Source of the DNA: Ophiodon elongatus
Taxonomy: Eukaryota > Chordata > Actinopteri > Perciformes > Hexagrammidae
Direction: 5' to 3'
NCBI GenBank assembly: GCA_016806645.1
Contig: JACSYO010000535.1
Coordinates: 310,001-374,000, forward strand
Length of the DNA: 64,000 nt
This document shows positions 1 through 11,479 of this stretch, piece after piece. A model generated the notes under the pieces. The model saw only the letters and a list, made by a program, of their open reading frames with translations. It was not told the origin of the DNA and did not search any database. The translations under genes and the position numbers were made by a program. The stretch's first letter is position 1. Each line of letters starts with the position of its first letter.

Positions 1-393
1 TGGACATGTTGTAGGGGGGAGAAGCAAAAGGGACCCGGCCATTCTTTACAGGTCAGTAGGAGGGCCTGTTGACAGCTTTGCTGTTCAAATTGACAACGGC
101 TCCTGACGGACACAGTCCGAGATCATCGGACACCTATGGTTTCTGTGTCCTTGAGGGGAACACGAGGAGGTAGACAAGTACCACTGAGACCAGCAGGCTG
201 CCGCTCGGCTCCCACTGTCCTGTCAACACACGTGTGCGCAGTAACCACCCCCTAATCCCGGTGTTCAAAGACTAATGACAAAAAAGCCACCGAAAACTAC
301 AGACCCATGGAGGGGGTTGATAGCTTAGCCACAGCAGTGGGTGATGCAACTGAGATGAACAACCAAACCGTATTCTGTATTTATGACACATTT

Positions 394-410
394 TATATAT
401 ATATATATAT
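394..410. repeat. TA dinucleotide repeat
   Basis: Uninterrupted alternating T and A, 17 bases. Confidence 0.95.
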
Positions 411-1769
411 AAAAATCTGATTTTTGTTAGTGGTTGTTTTGTAGTATTTTATGGATAACTGCACAAAGCGGAGTCTACTCCCTTATGTTAACTAAACCAC
501 TCGAAGAAACCAAAATGAGACAGAATGAGATATGAGGAGGGTGAGCCAAAACAAATGGCACAGAATGATTAAAAACAGCGCTGATGCGAGGCTGTCACCA
601 GATGGCCACCGTCTTTTCGCAGTGAACTAGAGTGTTTTTTTTCTCACATTTATTAACCACAGCCTTTATTTATTCCTCGGATAAAATATGAAGTCTCCGG
701 GAACAATCTCTGATAATTTCCAGAGACACACGAACGCTTGCTTCGAAAGTAGAAATAGACATTTGCCTGCAGTGCAGACAGTCGACATATGGGCGTTAAC
801 TTGCACGTGTACAACACGAACATGCACAAACACACGCTTACAAGAACGCACACACAAATAAATCAGCCCAGAGTCTGTTTGTTTTCCATCTAGTAGAAAT
901 CTCACAGCTCCTCTGGCAAGCCTGAGGGATCAGTACAGTATTTAAATAATTCACACGCGTTTGAAATCTCCTCAGGTTGTTTGCTGTTCTCTAACGCACC
1001 AGCAACGATTCCATTCATTTGTGTGGGGCAACTGTCACTGTGTCACTTACAAATCTGGGGACTAACTATTGGCTGTTGACACAGGTAGTGTGTCTTTGTT
1101 GGAAATGTTGCCGTGATCTGACATTTTGCCATGGCTGTTGGCTCTGATCACAAGTCATCGCAGGGGCAGAGTCAATGAAAGGGTGAGGGATGGACTGCAG
1201 ATTTTGTGGGCAGCATATGATGAGACGGAGACAAAGGAAAAGGCAGAGAAAGGGAAAGAGAAATGGAGATAAGCTCTTGCATCGTTTGGCTACTCGCTGT
1301 CTCAAGTGTTGATCTGCTCTGCTCTGAGCCTCAGGCTTTAGCCTCAGCCTCCTCCTCCACAGCTCCCTGTTTCTCTCCCAGCATGAAGCCCATCGGATCT
1401 GCCACAGAGGCCTCCATCAACTCTCATTAAAACACTTTGGAGACTTAAACAAAAATACAGATGAGCGTCTCCATCCTCACACTTTCCAGATGAGGGATGG
1501 GAGCTCACATTCAGATACAAGAGTCACTGTGGAGTCTTTGTGGTTTCTCGCCTCGCAGGTTTACATGGATCGTGCTCCTGCCTGACACCTACTGCTACTA
1601 TTATTATTATGAATTGCATTGCTATGACTATTGCCGATACCATTACTGCTTTTATTATCACTATTATTCTATTATATCCACTGCTGCTGTTATTTTTGGT
1701 AGTCACTTTTTCATCATGCCTACTACTCTCTTTATATGAATCATTTCTGTCATATGCATTGAATGTGTT

Positions 1770-1990
1770 GTAGCTCTGTTATGTTGTTCATTCTGTACAC
1801 ATGACATCTGTTGTACTTCTGTCCATCCTGAGAGAGGGATCCTCCTCTTTTGCTCTCCCGAAGGTTTCTTCCCTTTTTCTCCCCGTTAAAGGTTTTTTGT
1901 TTGTACACGTATGTGTACAGATTGTAAAGCCCTCTGAGGCAAATTTGTGATTCGTGATTTTGGGCTATACAAAAATAAATTGAATTGAAT
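1770..1990 (+). mobile_element. Teleost non-LTR retroelement 3' tail (LINE/SINE type)
   Basis: This segment runs from ttcattctgtacacatgac through agagggatcctcctctt, ggtttcttcccttttt and cagattgtaaagccctctga to a terminal caaaaataaattgaattgaa. I recognise this order of motifs from memory as the 3' end of a retroelement that is extremely common in fish genomes. It ends in the short direct repeat typical of LINE tails. The preceding 1590-1765, rich in TAT and ACT triplets, may belong to the same copy. There is no open reading frame, so this is a dead 5'-truncated copy. The exact family name is uncertain. Confidence 0.75.
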
Positions 1991-4646
1991 AGACATGTGG
2001 AGCGTTCTGTTATTGGTGTCGCTCTGTGGAAGCTCATATGAAGTATGTGTGTGGAAACGTGCCTCTGTGGCTGGAGCTAAGCACTGTTCTGACGGAATAA
2101 TGCTACTTTTTAAATGTGGAACAACACATGGCCATCGGCATTTCAACAAGAAATATATATAGACTCAGCCGGGCAAGGCAGAGACAAATTATAGCCTTTG
2201 CATCTTGTTGCTTCCAAATATGAATTGATTTGTTTCCAGCAAATATTCATTCAGTTGACAGCATCTCCTTATCCCCAAAGGAGGAGTAAAGCAAATCTGC
2301 GGGGCCATCGATGTGTTTTAGACAAAACAGACTGAAACTGCAAATCACAAAGAATAAGCAGATAAAAACAAAATAGATTTTTCTGTAACTCATTTCAAAG
2401 ACTTAATGCTGTAAGCTAAATGCACTAGAGAGCTTATAATCAACGAAGAATCTGAGGCTGGATAATTAATGAACTCTTGAAACAACACCAGAATTAAATC
2501 ATGTATTATTTTAAAATTAAACTAAAAAACAAAGGCACTGAGGAAAAAATGCCTCTCAAGGCTGACGTAAAAAAAAAGGACAAAAAAAGCTTCTGATTCC
2601 AAATGTCAGCCGTGTCTAAATAAATAACATGATGTCTATCTGCAGCATTACAGCTGCCCATGTAATTCATTCTGCTCAAGTCTCTTTCTTCTGAAATGAG
2701 CTGAAATCACCATCTACTGTGAGTGCAGTGGATTAGACCTGTGAAGGCTATAAGCAAAGTGATAATTAAGGTTGTTATCCAGTATGTTATGATGCTTTCT
2801 GCCAGGCTGCTGTCATCTGTTCCCCCTTGCTGAACGTGACTCTATGAGAACATTTATTCATGTATTCAGGCTGATGATTCATACATGTGTTAATCATGTG
2901 GATCCAGACATATTTTGTTGTCTTCGCTGGGCTGTGTGCGCGCTGGGTGACGAATGATGGGAGTGGTCAGTTCATCTTGGGGGACTCCAGAGGCTCGTCT
3001 GTGAGTAAACAACGGGGCCGCGGCACCACTTGTTGATGGAAACAGCAGCCCATCATCCCCAGGCTCTGGCGTGGCGGACTTCGGCATTGAAGGGAGCCCT
3101 CTCCGGAGTCTGACAGCTGGGGTTGTCTGTGCCACTGATGTTCCGGCTGAGAAAGGTAACCAGTGAGGAAAGGAGGCAGAGACGACTCTCTGTTGCCAAA
3201 CAACAGGACTGATGGAGGTGTGAGCGGGGTCGCGTCGCTGTAGCGTCTCATCAAGTGAAAAAAAGAAAGAAAGTTCTTTCTTTCTCAAAGTCTCTGCCAA
3301 CTGTGTTCACAGGGCACAATGCAATTTCTGTCACAGCACCTTAAGGGTTGAAATTACACACTTTCTCCTAGTGGGGCAAGAGAAAGATAGAAAGGGGTGG
3401 GGTTTAGTCTAACAATAGCAGCTTGGACTGACATTAATCTCTTTAAGCTCATGGAGGTCAGTATGCTGCTTTGCTGTGGGGGAATGTCAAGCATCCCCAG
3501 ACACCCCTCTAATTCCATGACTCGTTGCTCCAGCGCTAATAATCCAGATCGAGTCCTAATGGAGTGTCATGCATTGCTGTGTTTCCTTTGTCTTCCTCCT
3601 CCTGCTGTATTCCAGCGGGCAATGTTACTTACACTCATGCTTGACATCTGGTGATGTCTTTACATGGGAGATGTGTAACACAATGCCCTGATTCACTGAG
3701 GAAGATAACCTCTGTTTTAGGCATGGAGAAGCTGCCACTGCCAGAGGTGTTGGATTTCCCTCTCTGCTATTTAGCGTGCGGGAGATTTCTCCTGCGGTCA
3801 GCACGGCTGCAGAGCCCCAGCTATATGTCCACAGATGGATCTGCTGGCAGCTAAACAGCAAGCTCTTGTACACACTCGCACACACACCTTTTCTACTTCT
3901 TTCTCAGTTTTCCTCTCCTCGCTGTCACTCTGAGCTTTGTTCCTGCCTTCCTTACACTGGATCGGATTCTATCCGTCTCTCTCCTCCTTTCACCTACACC
4001 TCCTTTTTCCTATCCTGCTCCCTCTCCCTCTGTCAGGGGGCTAATGTGGGACTGCAAATGAAGCAGCTTGACTTCCATCTCAGGCTACCGGAGATCGATA
4101 TGTGTTGCTCAGTATCAGGCAGGACACTTTCTGCCTCTCCGACGCTCTCACAAGGGAGAGCGGGCAGGCAAATGAAACGCCCTCAACTCCTCACACGTAA
4201 ACATGGCACAGAGGCTGCCATAATTCAGCTTTTTATTGCCCATATTTACTACATAGCTTGAGCAGCAAAGAACAACAAATGTACGAGCTGGTCTGACACA
4301 GTGCCATGGCTGGGACCATGTCTCTAAAAGCAGACAGGTCTCTGAAATAAAAGCAGGGCCGGCGTACAGCGCAGCAGATTAAGAGATGTGCGAACAAAGA
4401 GTGAACAATAAATCACTTTCAGGATGAGGCCTTACTGTGAAGACTAATAGACTCAGACATTGCTGTGTAAGCGGGCTAATTGCAAGAAACAACAGAAGCA
4501 CTGACGTCTAAGGTAAGACCTGGGTGCTGGAACAAAAGGCAGTCAAAATAAAGATGAATTGATGACTTCTAGATGCAAAAAAATGCAAAAAGGAAGCCAC
4601 AGGAAGCCAAGCGCCACAGGACAAAACGGGGTTGCCTGGGAGTTAC

Positions 4647-4814
4647 CTGGACAGGTGGCCACACAGGCACTTTTCTGGACGTTCTGCCCCTCACAGGATG
4701 TGCCTCCATTCAGTGGCGTGGGGTTGGTGCAGCTCCGACTCCTCTTCTGCCAGCCACGCCCACACACAGCGCTGCAGGACGACCAGGTGGTCCACGTGGA
4801 CCAGCCGCCGTTGA
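4647..4814 (-). CDS. unc5a: unc5a exon (internal): first thrombospondin type-1 repeat
   Basis: This internal exon encodes the first TSP1 repeat of an UNC5 netrin receptor, in the membrane-proximal ectodomain. The minus strand reads acceptor ctgacag, 168 bp, then donor CCAG|gtaact; both ends are phase 1. The peptide begins VNGGWSTWTTW, a tryptophan ladder of the C-mannosylation type. It goes on through CGRGWQKRSRSCTN and PLNGG and has six cysteines, the number expected for a TSP1 repeat. CGRGWQKRSRSC and EGQNVQK resemble the mammalian UNC5A repeat as I remember it. The first codon is shared with the preceding Ig exon (G|TC, valine). The length is exactly 56 codons, so skipping would keep the frame. 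The next exon, expected to carry the second TSP1 repeat, was not found left of here. The UNC5 family assignment is firm; the A paralogue is likely. Confidence 0.96.
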
Positions 4815-4831
4815 CTGTCAGACCAGTGCCC

Positions 4832-4873
4832 GGGGAAAGGTGGGTGAGGGAGGGGGTAGGTTGGGAGGGAGGG
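4832..4873 (-). promoter_or_regulatory. C-rich tract upstream of the TSP1-exon acceptor (G-quadruplex motif on the other strand)
   Basis: In the sense of unc5a this is a run of C blocks about 18-59 bases before the exon, standing in for a usual pyrimidine tract. The 16 bases next to the AG include several purines (gggcactggtctgacag), so the acceptor looks weak. The + strand shows at least six runs of three or more G with short loops (4842-4873), a canonical G-quadruplex pattern on the template strand. Poly-C binding proteins or PTB could act here; that is inference. Confidence 0.55.
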
Positions 4874-6020
4874 AGGAATGGATGGATGAAGGGACAGAGC
4901 AGCCAGGATTACCCGACATGCACCACGGAGAAGAGGTGTGCTGCGCTAGAATAATCGTGACTGCTGTTACACTCTTTGGTTGAGCACTGCAAGGGGACCT
5001 AATGGAAGAGCGAGAGCAATAGGGGCTGCTTCCTGTGTCCACGGTGGAATTACAGACTGTTGTGAGAACAAAATGGCTTCAACATGGAGCAGAAAATAAC
5101 ATGACAGCGTGCCATTTTTTTTTTTTACCTTATCTCTGAGGAACATACAGATACTGCAAAGCAACTAGTGGACATTTTAAAAATCCCACATTATATAAAA
5201 CACAATGTCAGAATGTAATCACTGTAAAGAAATGCTATTTAAAGCAAAAAAGCTCCTAGTCATGAATGCATAAAAAAAGCCCACGCCTACTCCGTGGAAA
5301 TGCAAACACATCACTGAAAATAAATGTATCGTTGCTGCTCCAGTTATTCAGATTGTGTCCTGCACACATCCACCAATGGTTTTGCATGTCATTCTTCAAC
5401 TTAAGTATTCTTTAAATTGTAGAGAAAAACACTGTCGGCTATCATTTATGCCTCTTCGGTATTTGAAACTAAAAGGTTCAGGCACTTAAAAAAAAAAGAG
5501 CAGAAAAAACCCTGCTGAACCTTCACCCTTTATTGGCACATTAATGCCGCTTCAGTATATCGCTCGATCACGGCAGGTGATTACATCAAATACGCTGGTT
5601 TAATTCTAATCAGCTTCCTCCTGTACATCCTGTGTTTGCCGCAGCTTACAAGATACCGAGATTCCTGATTTATTGACTTGAACAGCACTGTCGCTCCTTC
5701 TCTGTACATACTCCCTTCCTAATTCCCCCCCTAACTCTCGCCTGTGCTTGTCGTGGCTGAATCATTTCCTTGCCCTCTCTATGCGATTGATTGCCCACCA
5801 CGGCGAGGTAAATTGCCAGGCAACTCGGCCCCTGATTACCTCTTAGCACAGAGTGCAGTCACACCAGCCAGGCCTTGTTAAAATACATCTCTGCCCCCCT
5901 GTTGAACCCCCTTTGACAAGTAGCAGCTATTATGACTTGCTACAGCTAGCTAGCTAGCATGGTGGATTGTGAAGCTCTCAGGAAACTGAATTGTTCTTTT
6001 CTTTTTTTTTTTTTTTTAAC

Positions 6021-6117
6021 ATGCATTGTGATTTAACTTCAAATAGGTTTAATCACATGCATTGTGATTTAACTTCAAATAGGTTAAATCACAATGCATT
6101 GTGATTTAACCTCAAAT
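6021..6117. repeat. Tandem 36/37-bp repeat (2.6 copies) containing a perfect palindrome
   Basis: Copies start at 6021, 6057 and 6094 with atgcattgtgatttaac; the third stops after ctcaaat. Unit lengths are 36 and 37 bp with very few differences. The junction of copies two and three (6081-6112) is a 32-bp perfect palindrome with half-site aggttaaatcacaatg. A T homopolymer (6004-6017) precedes the array. Confidence 0.9.
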
Positions 6118-7078
6118 ATCACAACCGTGTAAATACATTTGTCATCTTGTCAAGCACATGGAGTGATGTGAAGAAATAAAATTTCACAAGCAAGCACACA
6201 AGCAGTTTGTTCACAATTTGTCAGGTCCACGAGTGAAAACGATTGTTTGACAATACAAGGAAGACAAACAATAGGACTGTGAATGCTCTTGCCTCCACAA
6301 TCATCCCAGCGCTAGATTTCTTCATCTGCAGAGCAAGTCTTTCAACAACAAGCTAATCTATTATAATCAACAGCCGGAATAATTGGGCTTTTTATTTTTA
6401 CGCTGGAGGCTTGGAGGAGTGTATGATAATGTGTGTTTTGACTGCATGCTCCAAATTATCACCGTTATCGTTCACAGTGAAAGTGCACATGCCTTAATTC
6501 TCAACTATATTTACAGTCACACGCCGCCATCTAAACGTTTGAACCCCCTACAGAGTCCGCACAGTTTGTTAATTTACAAAATCCGCCTAAAAGAAAATGA
6601 CTTGAAGTGCTTTGTCAAAGATCTAAAAATACAGTAATCTATCTCTATGTCTATTTGGTCTTACTTGTTAAATATTGATTTGATAATTATATTTGGAAAC
6701 AAAATGAAGTAAAAAGACTGTACAAGTCGAATCAAAAGTAATGCATGCAGGTGTTTTCTCACTCTGGTTCATCTATCTAATCTATAGTGTAGACATGCAT
6801 ATTTTTGGATCTGGTACAGGGAACAATTATTTTCCTTAATACATAAAGGCGCTAAAGCCATCTGTAAGTGACCCTGTGGTTCCACATTCTGCTTATGTTT
6901 TCTGAATTGAATTCAGCTTACATACAAAATCCCTCGAGATTCAATTGGGAGCTTTTGTTAGGCCGAGTAAAAGCAATTTTAAGTGGAAATTAATTAAAGT
7001 ATAATTCAAGTAGCTACAATCTGAATTTGAGAACTGCACAAGATTATACGTTTTGATCAAATAATTTCCTTTAATTTC

Positions 7079-7106
7079 ACAAGGGATATGCAAACGTATC
7101 CCTTGT
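7079..7106. repeat. Short inverted repeat (10-bp stem, 8-nt loop)
   Basis: Arms acaagggata and tatcccttgt are perfect complements around tgcaaacg. No T run that would suggest a bacterial terminator role is relevant here; this is intronic DNA. Confidence 0.8.
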
Positions 7107-7153
7107 TTTTCATGTATTTCAAATTTATTAACTTCATAAAAATAACCTGAATT

Positions 7154-7180
7154 TTCTAATAGATCTTGTATCTATTAGAA
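7154..7180. repeat. Short inverted repeat (10-bp stem, 7-nt loop)
   Basis: Arms ttctaataga and tctattagaa are perfect complements around tcttgta. It lies 48 bases right of another 10-bp hairpin. Confidence 0.8.
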
Positions 7181-8143
7181 GCTAAAAGCTAAATATTGAC
7201 TAGATTTCACACAAAAACCTTAAAATCATTTTATAGCATGGTGCACATGCTGCTGAGGAGGATTGAGTACTCCTACATGGTGCTGTATATTTGTGGCATA
7301 TGGTGTGTTTCCTCTGCGGTCGTGTTAGATAATATACAAGAACTCTTGTTCTGTCTTTACAGCAGATCATGGTATCGGAATCTTCTGGCAGCCTCAACAA
7401 AAACAGACCCTGCGTGAGACATGCCAGATCTTACATTTTTCATATGCACCAAAGTTGCTTTCATGATGCGTTCCCTCACGATTTCCTGATTGCATGTAGC
7501 TTAGAATTAAGGCTGGCTGTTGTAACGTATGCAAAACTTAAGTAGTGCCAGTACCCAGGGAACCCTCTGTGATAGAAAATATGCTGTTTTCCAGAATTTT
7601 AATAAAGATCAGTGTGCTTATCAAGCCAAGTCATTATTTACAGTTTGCTGTTAATTCAATTTCTCGTCCCGTATTGGATCCACTACAGAGAACGAGGAAG
7701 ATGGCAGGAGGAAGATTGGAGACTGCCAGCTTTTGGCAGAATGACTGCCAGCAACGTTTTAAGTTGTGCTAATTAATGTGCAGATACACTACTATATCTT
7801 TTTGTAGTTATTAATGATAGTGCAATTTATTGTTCGCGGAAAAATAGAGCTGATTTATGCAAGTTGTCACAATATGAAATATGCTGCATTTTGTTACAAC
7901 TACGGTGTAGAATCTGAGTGTAATATTACAACCACCTGATAAATGAAGTGCACCCAGGTTACTTCCATGCACGAGAACATGCAGAGGCTTATGTGGAAAT
8001 GTGGACTAACGAAAGCAACATGCCAGCAATAGATGATTTAAGTTGTTTTTTAAAAATGATTTTGTATATTTAGGAGCGGGCGATCATTCGACCCCAGGCC
8101 TCCCATTGCCTTCTGTGACACCTGTTGAAAGAAGTTCACCTAC

Positions 8144-8324
8144 CATAGACTAGGACCGTGGCAGAGGTGCTTTTGCGGCGAGCAACGATGTTTTTGGCCA
8201 CACACGTGTAGTTGCCCGTGTCCGCCAGCCGGGCTTTTTTGATGACAAGATTGTAGTCAGTCGTGATGAAAAAATTGGGGTCACTCGCTGGGTTGATCAC
8301 ATCCTCGTTTCTCTGCCACTCCAC
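8144..8324 (-). CDS. unc5a: unc5a exon (internal): C-terminal half of second Ig domain
   Basis: This exon encodes the second half of the second Ig domain. It starts at phase 0 after acceptor atattttcag with VEWQRNEDVINP, and ends at phase 1 (VYG|gtaggtg). It is 181 bp long. LADTGNYTCVAKN carries the Ig hallmark D-x-G-x-Y-x-C, whose cysteine pairs with the one in the preceding exon. NYT in the same segment is an N-glycosylation sequon. KNIVARRKS is nearer to UNC5A (VARR) than to UNC5B or UNC5C (VAKR), from memory. The first codon, GTG, is an internal valine after a splice acceptor and not a start codon. The acceptor's pyrimidine tract is short, while the donor is good. The flanking introns are 1,222 bp (upstream) and 3,329 bp (downstream). 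Confidence 0.96.
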
Positions 8325-9546
8325 CTGAAAATATGTTTCGGAGGTTAAAACTCACTGCAACTTAAGAGGAACCATCTCCCCCTCCTACGCAGCTCTAGAC
8401 GGCTGTGGATTAGAGAGTTTCACATAGACAGGAAAAGCAGCGGGGTATTCATTTTTTTGATGCAATCAAACAGACAAAAAGAAGAACAATTTTGGATTAG
8501 TATGATACTGATACTGAGATGAACAATTTTCATATTTATTCTCTTTTTATGTGGAAAATGTTGCTTTTATTTTGTAGCTGCTGGAGATCTCTATAGCTGT
8601 TGGCGGTCAGAGTGAAACTGATCATGCTTTGTGTAGTTTCTGTACCCTCTTGCAGAAGCCAAAACTGATGGTTTTTTTTTCTTTTTTTGGTGTACTCTCA
8701 GATTGGTTTGCTTGTTTTCTTGCTCTCACTTGACCTTGTGCCGTCTCGAGAGTAGCAACGATATGGAGGCATTGTTGTTGGTATTACTGCCAGTTGCGAT
8801 GCCGCATATAATTGGGCTTTCTTCCTCTCGTGCACTATCCCCGTTTTCTCCCGTGGTGACTTCTGCTCTGATGTTCTTTTCTGTTGAACTGCAGTTGGCA
8901 CCTTCCTTCCCATTTCTCTGCAAACTGTCCCTACACTGTCAAGCTGTGATTGGCTAGTCTGCTGCTCCTGGTCTCTGGGTTGCCTGAGTGGCTGGCCTAA
9001 CCTCCTCTTGTGTTGTTATTAAAGCGGTTAGTGCCTATCTGGGACTGGGAGGATGCAGCAGACGAGGTGAAACAGCTGGCCCCAGTCTGGTCCTCTAAAC
9101 ACAGACACACACCACTGAGAGATGTGAAGACAGTCAGAGAGAGTTGGGCAGAACAACAGTGGATGGGAGACACGGGACATGGAGAGACGGCGGAGAGACA
9201 GAGAACAAGATGGGGAGAGAGAGAGAGAAGCAAATAGACCCATTAATTATGGATAGGCCTTTAGAGATGCCAAACGGGGATTGAAGCCTCCAAGCCTATC
9301 CTGAGTGATGTGACGAGACGCTGTGATATACGGCTTCTTAGAGATGTAAGAGAGATAATAAATCAATAATGGGGAATAATTGGAGGTGTAATTTATCCAT
9401 ACAGGGTTGTCTGCTCCCTGGTGGAGCAGGGAGAGATGCTGGGGAGCTGATCCTGAGCTACTTTTTCCTATTTGTCCTCCTGGTGAGGAACGGGTAAAGG
9501 GATGCTAGATGTGGGCCTATAAATATCTTCTGAATCTGTGTCTCAC
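8325..9546 (-). other. unc5a intron splitting the second Ig domain
   Basis: The intron is 1,222 bp, phase 0, bounded by gtgaga and atattttcag. A purine-rich GAGA stretch lies near 9210-9232. I see nothing else of note. Confidence 0.92.
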
Positions 9547-9650
9547 CTCGGCTTGTGGCACTCCCTCGGGGGGATGGCAGCGGAGTAACACCTCCTGGTC
9601 CAATGCTACCTCTTTACCCTGCGGCTCCTCCTCAAAGTTCTTTCTCAGGT
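9547..9650 (-). CDS. unc5a: unc5a exon (internal): N-terminal half of second Ig domain
   Basis: This 104-bp exon starts the second Ig domain. The minus strand reads acceptor tcttttcccctcag, then ACCTGAGAAAG, ending GCCGAG|gtgaga. With the last base of the previous exon (T|AC) it encodes YLRKNFEEEPQGKEV, then a segment with LLRCHPPEGVPQAE. YLRKNFEQEP and RPPEGxPxAE are near-invariant in vertebrate UNC5 proteins; here the second reads HPPEGVPQAE. The cysteine in LLRC is the B-strand half of the Ig disulphide. Phase is 1 in and 0 out. Only 34 full codons are present, too few to score alone, but both splice sites and both neighbours fit. The strong acceptor suggests constitutive splicing. Confidence 0.94.
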
Positions 9651-11287
9651 CTGAGGGGAAAAGAAGACGGGGAGAAACGCAACCAATTAGGATATTTCTA
9701 AGAGCTAGTGAGGTTTAAATGAAATACTCCTATCCACAAAACTTGGCTTGGTGATGTTTTTTCAACTTTCCTCTCCGTTGAAATGTCAACCCATGGCCTC
9801 GCAGACCATGTCGCACTCCAGTTGGCCCCTAAGCCACACAGGGATCGGTGGCACCAACCATGTTGCTTATTACAGGCTGCCTGGCTGGTTCAGAGATGCT
9901 TGTCTGCTGCCAGAGGGGCCCGGCATCAAGCAAAAGCAATTGCATTACCCCTCACTCCTCCCCTACCACCCACTCTCCTCTCTCCAGCATCCGCCAGCCT
10001 CCAGCTTCCATCTGTATGGAGCAGCCACACGAAAACACAGCCCCGAGGCGCCTGGACAAGAGCTCCTGCAAGCCTGGCTGACTGCATGGGGCTTCACATT
10101 ACGTCTCATTGGACACTCTTACTGTTGCACCAAGTCTTGATATACATTTGTATAGGCTACACACATTACACAGGTAAAACTGCCAATGCTTATTTCTGAC
10201 AAGTGGAAATAAATGCAAGGCCATTGTATCTGATGAGCTGGACAGGACGCTGACTGCTGGCAGGTTGGCGAAAATTTGATGTGTTCACCCCGGGTTTTGA
10301 CTCAGAGTGAAGCAATGTGTTATTGTGTATCCAGAGGACTGAGGGTGCGGCTGTGAGCCGTCGGTGAATTCCTTTAAACAGATGTTGAGCCTGTCCTGAC
10401 AAATCCCACTGAGAGAAATGTTAAGACAAGCAGAAAGTTTCACGACATTTAATTTAATTAGAGCCGATACAATGGGACTGGGGGAGACTGAAGATATAAC
10501 AGTCCTGGAAGGCTCAAATATATGTGAGTGTGTATGTGCGTGCACTTCAATGTGAACCAGTGCGTGCACACTAACGCATTGTTATTGAAGCATGTGTGTG
10601 TGTGTCCTTATCTTACATCTAACTGACTTTGTTGAGCTCTCAAACAAGGTCGGATAATGAATGTGTGTTTTCAAAACGTCTGGTGGTTTGGAGACAGTGC
10701 TGTGTTCAGCTCTCTCTAGAATAATGCATATTTATGTGGGAATTAATAGGCAGAATGCTTTAAAATACTCCAATGTAAAATGGCTTCTTCTAATAAAGCT
10801 TTTGAGGCTGCAGCGAGGGATGTGTCTGTGTTCCCCAGACAGATTTATGATTGCTGCACTGCAATAAATTTCAAATCTGTTTTTATTCCAGTTACTTTCA
10901 TAGGGATCATTGCTGATATACTGTATCCAGAGAAAAGTATCCTCATGAATACTCAAATTAATGTTCCACTTTTTTTTCTTCTTTAAAAGACTGCCTTCAA
11001 GCAGATGCATTACTCTCTGTTTCTCCCTACCAGGGTTGAATATTTACTTCTTAAGTATAATCGCGGGAAGAAGATTTTACTAAATTGTAATCGCAGTAAT
11101 GCACTACCATACGCAGATCACAATGGCCTCTGGGCTAATTGTTAAATGAAAGTTAGTCTCCCCACCAATCCAAAGTGAAAAAAATGCTAATATCCTCTTA
11201 TTACAACCTGGCATGCAATATGTAAGCACCTTGTTAGGCAGTGTTTGCATTTGTAATGACACAGTGATCGTTTTAAAGTTCACTCAC
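9651..11287 (-). other. unc5a intron between the two Ig domains
   Basis: The intron is 1,637 bp, phase 1, from gtgagtg to cccctcag. Two long overlapping + strand frames at 9748-10199 are GC-rich but resemble no protein I know. No repeat family was recognised. Confidence 0.92.
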
Positions 11288-11431
11288 AAGCAATCCTGAT
11301 GTATGCCTTTTGGCTCTTCTGGGTTCCGGTGGTGCTCCAGGCGACACACTGACACCAGTACTCATCCAGACCGAAGATCTTCTCCACCTGCTGTCTGGTA
11401 ATGTCAATTGTCACCTTCATGATTGGCAGCG
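11288..11431 (-). CDS. unc5a: unc5a exon (internal): C-terminal half of first Ig domain
   Basis: This 144-bp exon, phase 1 at both ends, encodes the second half of the first Ig domain, which together with Ig2 forms the netrin/FLRT-binding tip of UNC5 receptors (family knowledge). The acceptor is tttttgctttgcag and the donor CTT|gtgagtg, a near-consensus site. The peptide contains DITRQQVEKIFGLDEYW, then CQCVAWSTTGTQKSQKAY and IRIA. RQQVE, the WCQCVAW core and KSxKAYxRIA are UNC5 signatures, and FGLDEYW with KSQKAYIRIA favours UNC5A over the other paralogues. Two cysteines are present, fitting the family's extra disulphide in Ig1. A 16-base homopolymer C tract (sense strand) lies 49-64 bases upstream of the exon. 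The exon could in principle be skipped without a frameshift, but that would destroy Ig1. Confidence 0.96.
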
Positions 11432-11479
11432 CTGCAAAGCAAAAAGAGGAATAACCGTCAAAATGGTGAATCGGGAGGA

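Larger units (their letters stand above)
1..4646 (-). other. unc5a intron after the TSP1 exon (5' part; continues off the left edge)
   Basis: I find no exon here. The expected next exon, a second TSP1 repeat with a CTHWRxREC-type motif, is not visible on the minus strand, so the intron is at least 4,646 bp. The segment holds a TA repeat (394-410), a retroelement tail (about 1770-1990) and otherwise unique-looking sequence. A 136-codon minus-strand frame at 2890-3300 shows no recognisable domain. Confidence 0.85.
4815..8143 (-). other. unc5a intron between second Ig domain and TSP1 exon
   Basis: The intron is 3,329 bp, bounded by gtaggtg and ctgacag on the minus strand. It contains the C-rich acceptor-side tract, an AGCT repeat (5942-5957), a T homopolymer followed by a tandem palindromic repeat (6001-6117), and two short perfect hairpins (7079-7106 and 7154-7180). 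No other coding segment was recognised. Confidence 0.9.

Noticed and set aside
2890..3300. 136-codon minus-strand frame
   Set aside because: No domain, no signal peptide, and the composition does not resemble any part of UNC5; it does not carry the expected second TSP1 repeat.
6021..6117. CRISPR-like array
   Set aside because: The units are directly adjacent without unique spacers, and the genome is a vertebrate one.
7079..7106. Bacterial-type transcription terminator
   Set aside because: A hairpin followed by T residues is present, but the context is a vertebrate intron.
8136..8324. Stand-alone small protein starting at the GTG at 8324
   Set aside because: The GTG follows a splice acceptor and is an internal valine of the Ig exon; the frame's right end reads into the next intron past the gtaggtg donor.
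9748..10199. Overlapping 130- and 138-codon + strand frames
   Set aside because: Two frames open at once in a GC-rich patch is expected by chance; neither protein resembles a known family.
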